From positions 91,268,696 through 91,332,695 of the forward strand of contig OX638132.1 of the NCBI GenBank assembly GCA_951804985.1: a stretch of 64,000 nucleotides of DNA. The letters run 5' to 3'. This document shows positions 57,415 through 64,000 of this stretch, piece after piece. The position numbers and the translations under genes were made by a program. Numbering within the stretch: position 1 is the first letter of the stretch; each line of letters opens with the position of its first letter. The DNA comes from Dryomyza anilis. Its lineage: Eukaryota; Arthropoda; Insecta; Diptera; Dryomyzidae. The notes beneath the pieces were generated by a model. It had not been told where the DNA came from. It made no database searches and worked only from the letters and a program-made list of their open reading frames with translations.

Positions 57415-58490
57415 TAAAAATCAAAAAAACCAACCTCAGTTAAAATTGTTGGCAAGATCGAAGTTAATCAGAAACTTTTATTTTTGAAGTTTATAGCAGA
57501 TTGTAAAATTTTGTGGAACTTTAATGGCACATTAATGGCATATTATGGGAATGGGCATGTTTATAAACTGCCTCGACCCTGCAAACATTTTTGGGGTGCT
57601 CACATCCCATAATATTAAATTTATCTGTATTTTTGCTAGCCCAAATTATGCCGAAAATATTCTATAAATATGCCAGACATTTTTTCTCAGGAAGCACTTT
57701 AAAACTTGTATAAATTTCAAGATATTCAAACTGAAACATTTGATAGGGTATATCTTAAAAACTAGAACCGTTGGAAAAAAGATAGAAATTTTATTAGTTA
57801 TTTTGAACTATGCTGTATGTAACCATAAATTATTTCTGATTTTTCACTAAATCCAAAATGCTAAAAACACATTAAAAAAATTGTCTAATAAAATGAAAAT
57901 TATGAACTTAAGATTTAAATATCTCAAAAACATATTCGTATATTAGTGTTTTTTGGTATATTGTAATTAGTTTTGAGGATTAGTAGAAAAATTACGTTTA
58001 TAGTTTTTTGGTAAACTTGTTGTGTAAGGGACTGTATTTTTTTTTAAGCTAAAAAGTGCCCAAAAAGGGCCTAAAAATTTGATTGCAAATTTCTCAAAAA
58101 CTCTACATAATAAAAAACAACAGCGTATGCAGTCAAAACCCATAAATTATATAAAATTGATACATGGTATTTTCATAGGTAAATTTTGTTCTCATTTTGT
58201 TGAGTAGTGTTATTATGTTCTTCGTGAATTTTTCATTTAAAGATTTGCATATATGTTGATAAATTATAACTAATAAAAGTTATATATTTTTTATCTGCTT
58301 ATATTTACAAATTCGCTTGAAAACTTTTGCACTTGTTGGCCGCCTAATGACCCGCAATGAAATCATATGCTTGTCAAGCTTGCGTTCAAGCATAAACCCT
58401 ATTATTAAATTTAATGACGGCACATTAACGGAACGATCCAAGCGCTTCAACTTTTATATAAATCTGTCTCTTTTGTCTATTTTTATAGTT
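57415..58490. other. non-coding stretch including an inverse end of the ACAACAAAATGAG repeat
   Basis: TCTCATTTTGTTGAGTAGTG at about 58193-58216 is the inverse of the CACTACACAACAAAATGAGA start of the repeats at 60091 and 63743. The upstream 57.4-58.2 kb may therefore be the body of a related element in reverse orientation, though no further similarity to those copies is evident. AAAAAGTGCCCAAAAAGGGC is a small inverted repeat near 58054. Confidence 0.4.
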
Positions 58491-58495
58491 TTCTA

Positions 58496-58709
58496 CACCC
58501 AGAATATATATAAATAATAGTTTTTTACTATTAAAAATAGTCAATGGGATAAATTATTATTTTAATCAGAAAATACTATTAAATACAAGAAAATACCATG
58601 ACATTGCCATTGAATTTATATGAGAAGATTTATTTTTTGTATACTATTAAATCAATAATTTTCCTATTGACCAATTTTAATGAGATTTGAGGGAATTTTT
58701 TTCTGGGTG
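58496..58709 (-). mobile_element. CACCCAG MITE copy B, TA target duplication
   Basis: CACCCAGAATATATATAAAT on the left and ATTTTTTTCTGGGTG on the right are flanked by TA on both sides (58494-58495 and 58710-58711). The body is in reverse orientation to copies A, D and E: TAGTCAATGGGATAAATTAT, TACCATGACATTGCCATTGA, CTATTAAATCAATAATTTTC. 214 bp, non-coding, little diverged from copy A. Confidence 0.88.
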
Positions 58710-58714
58710 TATCT

Positions 58715-59875
58715 TTCCGACTAACACACAAACAGCAAAGGGTCTGTCTGTTATTGTTGCCGTAATTGTGGCCATCATTAATTCAATTACTTTATTGTAC
58801 CTCTATTTGAGTGAGACACAGAATAAGTCTTCTTTTTTTTGGGTCGTCGTAAATTAAATACATATTAAAGTTTTTATTTTTCTGTATTTTATTTTTTTTT
58901 ATTTGTAACCAGTTGTTAAAGGTATTAAATACTAGTTTTTATTATTTGTTATAACTTATTTTTCTTACAACTTATTTTTTGTATAGTTTTTTTTTTGTAT
59001 AACTTCTCTATTTTATAACTTCCTCTTTTTATAGGTTCTTCTTTTTGTTCCAACATTTTTCTAACACTTTCAGACACTTAGTTTTTTCACGGACCCAACT
59101 TTTAATTATCTGCTTTTTGACTAGATGTTTCTCGCCTCATGTGGCTCATAACTCTATTAGTGCTTTTATTTTTTGGTTGTTTATTTGCCGGGTCATTAGT
59201 GTGACAATTTGCTTGGCTTCTGCCATAGATGACTTTTTTTTTCTTTTGCCCATTTTATCTCTGAATTGCGTTTATATGAAAAAGCGCTTAAATTTTAGTT
59301 TGTCATTTTTATACGAGCCTTTTCCGGTAATTTCGTCTTTACCGTTCATTCTTTTTACAGGTCTTCAACTTATATGAGGTTTAAAAATATGAGCTATAAA
59401 CATACAAAGCATTTTCTATATTTTTATTCACAGAAAAACTATAATTTGGCACTTTTTAAGTGTTTTTGGTAGAATAAAATAAAAAGTAATTTTTTCTAGT
59501 TCAATTTGTAGAGCGTGTGAAAATTTGCTATAAACAAAATTCAGTTTTTTATGGTAGGTTGTATATTTTTTATATTTTTGTTTTTTACAAACTTTTTTGT
59601 TAATAACTTTAATTACAGTAATTTGTATTTTTCTAAACGTGTTGCCACTAATTGTTGGCTGCGTGATTTAGTAATTTAGTGAAAGTGTTTTTTTATTATG
59701 TATTAACTAAACCCAAGTTTAAAACTTTATCTTGTTTAAAAAATTTATTATTATACGAAGAAAAGAGGCATGTTTAATATTTGTGTATAGAAAATTGAAT
59801 TTAAATATGTCAAATGTATTACTGTTCGTAGGAGTTGTCGATATTTTATTTTGAATTTCGTTTTCTTTTGCAATA
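58715..59875. other. T-rich non-coding stretch
   Basis: A 110-aa Phe/Leu/Ile/Ser-rich plus-strand frame at 59045 is the longest here. It lies in T-rich sequence, lacks any motif I recognise and shows no splice or start context. No gene is called. Confidence 0.45.
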
Positions 59876-59879
59876 TCTA

Positions 59880-60088
59880 CACCCAGAAAAAAATTCTCTC
59901 AAATCCCATTAAAATTGGTCAATAGGACAATTATTAATTTAATAGTATACAAAAAATAAATCTTTTCATATAAACTCAATGGAAATGTGATGGTATTATC
60001 TAGTATTAATGGTATTTTCCGATTATAATAATAATTTATCCTATTGACTATTTTTAATAGTAAAAAACTATTATTTATATAGTTTTAT
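59880..60088 (+). mobile_element. CACCCAG MITE copy C, right end missing
   Basis: Intact left end CACCCAGAAAAAAATTCTCT after TA (59878-59879). The body is almost identical to copy D up to AACTATTATTTATATAGT. The terminal ATTTTTTTCTGGGTG is absent; the unrelated ACAACAAAATGAG repeat starts at this point, so a later insertion or deletion removed the end. Confidence 0.8.
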
Positions 60089-60090
60089 AA

Positions 60091-60350
60091 CACTACACAA
60101 CAAAATGAGAAAAAAAGTTTGCGCAGTAAATTTCATTATTTTTGTATTTTTGGAAATGACTCGCAGAATTTGAATATATGAATTAAAAAATTTTCTACAG
60201 ATAGGTTTACGAGATTTCGGGCAATGACTTTTGTACTGAGCTTTCAAAAAGGTGGTCACATATATTTGTAAATATCACGCGTTTAATAAAACCCATACGC
60301 TCAATTGTTATATCGAACAAAAGGTAATTAAATATCCAACAAACATTTCT
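60091..60350 (+). repeat. unclassified ACAACAAAATGAG repeat, copy 1
   Basis: It starts CACTACACAACAAAATGAGA and runs at least 260 bp at about 90% identity by eye to 63743-64000, same orientation, 3.65 kb apart. Shared words are AAGTTTGCGCAGTAAATT, GATAGGTTTACGAGATTTCG and CTTTCAAAAAGGTGGTCACA. A 55-aa minus frame is open in both copies, but most differences change the amino acid, so it is not under visible coding constraint. Confidence 0.75.
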
Positions 60351-60619
60351 TACAACACTTTGGAATTGGTTCACTGGTTTAAGAGAACTCTATAGAAGAA
60401 CTCAAAAAATGTAAATTTTTTCGACCAAAATGCAATTAAAAAATGCCGAAAAATTGAAAACTCAAGTTTATGCACAGTTTGTAATATTACAAAATTAGCC
60501 TGCACATTTTTAAAGAAAATGATGTAAAAATAAAAGAAATCTATGTCTACGTTTTGAGAACAGAAAAAATCATGTGAAAGCATTACAATTGAGTACTAAC
60601 TAAAAAATCGCATTTTATG

Positions 60620-60900
60620 TTTTGTACCTTATACCCATGGGTAATAAGTTATAAAATGTATGTGAGGATATTTTAGCGCCTCTTAGTAGGCGTGACTAAT
60701 ATGAAAAAGTATATATTTTCTTGGTCAACATCACTTTCCGAGTCGATTTAGATATGACCGTCTGTCTGTCCGCCTATACACGATAACTTTAAAACTGCTA
60801 TTCCGAATGATGTGAAATTTATTTTCAATATATTTTAGTAGAATAGTAATTCTAAGTTCGAAAATGCAATTTTATACAGAATCACACGAATTTGAATCAC
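60620..60900 (+). mobile_element. mini-me/DINE-like element, copy 2 (partial)
   Basis: TATACCCATGGGTAATAAG, then GTATATATTTTCTTGGTCAA, the core TTTCCGAGTCGATTTAGATA and a short (GTCY)n run (60750-60770) reproduce the layout of the element at 34192. The 3' boundary is not visible. The GTCY run is much shorter than in copy 1. Confidence 0.65.
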
Positions 60901-61188
60901 ACATTGAACGTTTATTTGTCTTTAATCGAAATAGATGATTTTTAGAATAATGGCCAGTTTGTTGAGCTAATGAATCAATATATCCAACTGTATTATTATT
61001 TTCATTCCAATTCATTGCAATTGTGGTCAAAATTATCATTTGAAAAAAAAGTGACGACTTAGCCCCTTAGTTTCCGCTATTAATCCAAATAAGATACAAA
61101 ATCTTAACTACTTCAATTCGACTTTTGTTGACAAAAATGAAAATATTGATCAAAGTAAAATAAAAAGGTAATTTTTTGAAACATGCTA

Positions 61189-61437
61189 ACGGGTTTTTCA
61201 ACAGGGACGCTACAAAAAGTATAATTCGAATTTCGGTAGTAAATTTTAATAATTTCGACTCGTTGTTGGCTCGTATATCTTTCCATCGTGAAATGGCAAA
61301 CCTTACTGAAGAGAAATGTCAAAAGAGCGGCAAGAAATATGACGTCGTTTGCTGTCCCTGTCGCTCTACTTTTGTAGCGTCCCTGTTGAAAAACCTTTGA
61401 AAAAAAACTTTTGTAGCGCTCTTATTGAAAAACCCTT
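61189..61437. mobile_element. mariner-type MITE copy 3 (left arm deleted)
   Basis: The left end ACGGGTTTTTCAACAGGGAC follows TA at 61187-61188; the right end TTATTGAAAAACCCTT precedes TA at 61438-61439. The loop and right arm match copy 2, but the left inner arm is missing. The palindrome is lost and the element is 249 bp. As in copy 2, two end motifs follow one another on the right (CGTCCCTGTTG, then GCGCTCTTATTG). Confidence 0.82.
61221..61286 (-). pseudogene. transposase N-terminal remnant in MITE copy 3
   Basis: From ATG at 61286 the minus-strand frame gives MERYTSQQRVEIIKIYYRNS, without the stop seen in copy 1, then leaves the element. Only the first helix or two of a helix-turn-helix could be encoded. 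Confidence 0.45.
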
Positions 61438-61439
61438 TA

Positions 61440-63230
61440 TTTCTACTACTAATTTCAAAACAGAAATCAAGAAATTATTCAAACCTCTAACCTAATGTAT
61501 GATATATAAATGTTATTCATATTTCTAAAAGCAAAAGAATATAAGTTGGAATTGTCCACATTTTTCATAGTTAGTGTTCAGTTAACCATAGGTTTTATAA
61601 AGCTGTAAAACTAGAGGTTAAAAACTTGGAAAGTATTAATAACTTAATATTATAAGATGATTTTATGTTGTTAAAACCGTTGGATTCACAGCAGCATTCC
61701 AAGTTATACCGGCACTGCATATTTAAAATAAAACTCCTGAGACACAGTGTTTTTCAGTGTAAGTTTAAACTTAGTTTTTTTTACACATATTTACAAATAT
61801 TTAAAACGTCTTTAATGCCTAATCAAAACGGTCGAAATTATTTAATTTTTACATACAGATAGACAATTATTATTCAGTTAATATGGCATTTCAAATATTA
61901 TATATTATTGACATTAAATTGTTTAAACTATGGTTAATTTGAAAATATAACTGAAAGAGTGGACCTTAGTAATTGTTATATCTTTAATATAGTCAGTAAT
62001 AGTTTTAATCATTTTAATTATTTTTATTATTTAATACAAAAATTTTAGATATGATCATGACCAGATTAAGTTCAAGTCTATCGGCCTATGACAAGCTGAA
62101 AATTTTACAGAACAATTCCCGATCATGAAAATTTGTACTAGCGCAAGCGACTGCTTAGCATAAAATTGATTAATACTTTAAAATGTTCTTCCGTTAAAAT
62201 AGTTTTTTTTTTTTAATGCAGAAGACCTAAAAAAACATTTATTCCCACGTTATTTTTAATTATGCATAAGTTTAAACCTGTCTCTATTTTAATTAATAAA
62301 CATTTTGTAAAACCTTTATAAAATAGCTACACATCAAATTAACTAAAGACGCCATAAAACAAACCTTAAAACATATACTTAAAACTAACATTAGTCAACT
62401 GAATTAATGATCAGCGCAAACAAACAAAATTTTCAGAAACTTCGTAGTACAAACAGTGACTATACAAATAATAAATCTTATATATAACCTTTGACTTCAG
62501 CCTCAATATGTAAATTATATATTGTATATTAATTGTCGTTAACGACACTTTTCCCTATAGACATTTTAACATTTCACTGTGCACTAATAGCAAATTAATT
62601 AAAACAAGTTACTTTTAAATTAGTCAGGCCTACGGCAACATCTGCTTTTGCTAAGACTGACTTCAAGTCGGTGAGGTCAGTAGTTATTATGTTTCAACTA
62701 AAATTCAAAATAGTCTGCAGTCACAATGGCTCTAACTATGTCTGTGACTTCATGTCAAAGTCACAAAAACGTTCCACTTGAGTGACCGACCGACCGACCG
62801 ACTCTAAATGAAAAACACGCACGCGGCGAACAGCATAATAATTAAATTGTGTGAAAATATTCCGCGTTTTTCTTACGTTTTATTTTTTACTTATTACAAT
62901 TTGTGTTAATTTCTTGGTGCTACTTTGCTACCGCGCTGACACTGCCAATGAAAGGGAGTTTCTTTGGGTTTTTTTCAGAGGGTCTGTGGAGTTCACACGG
63001 TCAGTTGGTTAACATTATTTTACTTGTTTATTATTATAAAGTGGATAAAGTGAAATGAAATGTTTAGCCAAGAGTTGATTTTCATGAGATACGAATTAAT
63101 TATGCGAAGTGAAATTAATAGTTTTAGTTTTGCTGTGCTTTTAGTTTGGGGTGAAAGTAATTTATGTTAATGGGTCAAAATGCTATAAAGGTGTCAGAAA
63201 AATTGTAAAAAAATCTTTTGTATATAAATA
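61440..63230. other. non-coding stretch, small GATCATG patch
   Basis: At 62047-62150 GATCATGACCAG and CCCGATCATGAAAATTTGTA with CTAGCGC resemble the GATCATG element at 47865. A short CGACCGACCGACCGAC run lies near 62785. No gene is seen. Confidence 0.45.
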
Positions 63231-63236
63231 TTTCAT

Positions 63237-63545
63237 ATTAATAATAATAATAGTTTGGCGCTGCAGTCCTGTATAGAACTTCGGCCGAGCTCTCTCACCA
63301 TTTTGAGCTGTGCGTGTTATATTTGTACTCAAAGTGGTGGGATCTACAGTTTATTGCCGAATCCGAACGGCGGGTGAGAGCTTTTCATAGGCAATGTTTT
63401 ACTCTCGTAGGTTTGCCATTTACTGCCGAGAGGTAGCGCGGTATAGAAAAATGTCTATGAAAAGATGTTGTTAGCCTCAGTCCAGGCTTGAACCGGGGAC
63501 CTTTCGGCTCGCAGTCCAACGCACTAAACACTGAGCTACCGCGGC
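63237..63545 (-). mobile_element. full-length tRNA-derived SINE, copy 2
   Basis: Reads on the minus strand from GCCGCGGTAGCTCAGTG at 63545. Same A box, B box (GGTTCAAGCCT), body and (ATT)n tail as 24854-25160, with only scattered differences. ATATGA lies just upstream of the head and again just after the ATT tail (read on the minus strand), a plausible 6-bp target duplication. Similarity to copy 1 suggests comparatively recent activity. Confidence 0.9.
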
Positions 63546-63639
63546 TCATATATGCACAACCCCTTAAATATATGTATTATTCATAAAAATTCAATAAGGA
63601 TATTTTTGTAAACAAAAAATATTCCCGAACCATACCTTT

Positions 63640-63735
63640 CCTCACCTTTCAACCCGACAATTGTTTGAGACAATTGTTCGAGACAATTCTTCTGCGACAA
63701 TTTTTACCCGTGACGATTCTTCCCAAATTACATCA
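63640..63735 (-). repeat. GAGACAATTG short repeats
   Basis: ACAATTGTTTGAGACAATTG, TTCGAGACAATTCTTCTG and CGACAATTTTTACC are inverse-complement forms of the GAATTGTCTC units at 47.1-48.7 kb. This is a small block of about four units. Confidence 0.6.
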
Positions 63736-63742
63736 CAGATTA

Positions 63743-64000
63743 CACTAAACAACAAAATGAGAAAAAAAGTTTGCGCAGTAAATTCCATTATTTTTGTATT
63801 ATTGGAAATGACTCGCAGAATTTGAATACATGAATTAAAAAAATGTCTACGGATAGGTTTACGAGATTTCGGGCAATAACTTTTGTACTGAGCTTTCAAA
63901 AAGGTGGTCACATATATTTGTAAATATCTCGCGTTTAATAAAACCCATAAACGCTATTGTTATATCGAATGATAGATAATTAAATATTCAATAAACATTT
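63743..64000 (+). repeat. unclassified ACAACAAAATGAG repeat, copy 2 (cut by window end)
   Basis: It starts CACTAAACAACAAAATGAGA and follows copy 1 (60091) to the last base of the window. The true right boundary cannot be seen. Confidence 0.75.

Noticed and set aside
60071..60259. Conserved 55-60-aa protein shared with 63642-63911
   Set aside because: The two copies are repeats of each other, and most nucleotide differences alter the residue, which does not suggest coding constraint.

Overview
This window looks like gene-poor, repeat-dense nuclear DNA from a fly (Diptera). Three kinds of signal support that. The base composition is very AT-rich. There are opa-type CAA/CAG tracts. The transposon ends are familiar from Drosophila and other flies: (GTCY)n-bearing mini-me/DINE-like elements, an insect Helitron, and a tRNA-derived SINE. 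No reading frame in the 64 kb looks like a conserved host protein. The longest frames are by-products of tandem repeats or low-complexity T-rich or CAA/CAG-rich DNA. I found no rRNA, no intact free-standing tRNA and no convincing exon. The stretch is best read as intergenic DNA or a giant intron; the species cannot be fixed from sequence alone.

Layout. Positions 1-6.2 kb are AT-rich, with an opa tract, two degenerate tandem families built on TAATTAC/GCATTAC words and one small TA-flanked inverted-repeat element. From 7.9 to 10.3 kb lies a GGAACC-rich repeat block and an old tandem array of roughly 165 bp period, split by a mariner-type MITE. At 12.1-13.4 kb is a 73-bp satellite, at 15.1-16.2 kb an 11-bp array, and at 18.2-19.9 kb a 19-bp array with a palindromic unit. 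Positions 21.3-24.2 kb are T-rich, with a ~335-bp repeat. A full-length SINE sits at 24.85 kb, a 12-bp array at 30.1 kb, and a second 11-bp array at 33.1-35.1 kb interrupted by a mini-me/DINE-like element.

From 36.9 kb onward most of the DNA is mobile elements. These are a non-autonomous hAT element with an exact 8-bp target duplication (37.06-39.36 kb), SINE fragments, a complete non-autonomous Helitron (40.53-41.49 kb), two palindromic foldback families, several CACCCAG-ended MITEs and mariner-type MITEs. A compound GGGAAGAATTGTC minisatellite occupies 47.1-48.8 kb. A 3.8-kb foldback element (52.99-56.82 kb) has arms above 1.2 kb and carries a datable nested hAT MITE. The last 7 kb hold more MITE, mini-me and SINE copies plus an unclassified 250-bp repeat.

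The most interesting material is the elements' internal architecture. One mariner-type MITE has its loop inverted relative to its outer parts. The giant foldback has amplified an internal unit on one arm only. The SINE family is represented by several copies of different ages. Two 11-bp arrays 18 kb apart may share an ancestor on opposite strands. All statements come from reading the sequence by eye; copy numbers and array edges are approximate.
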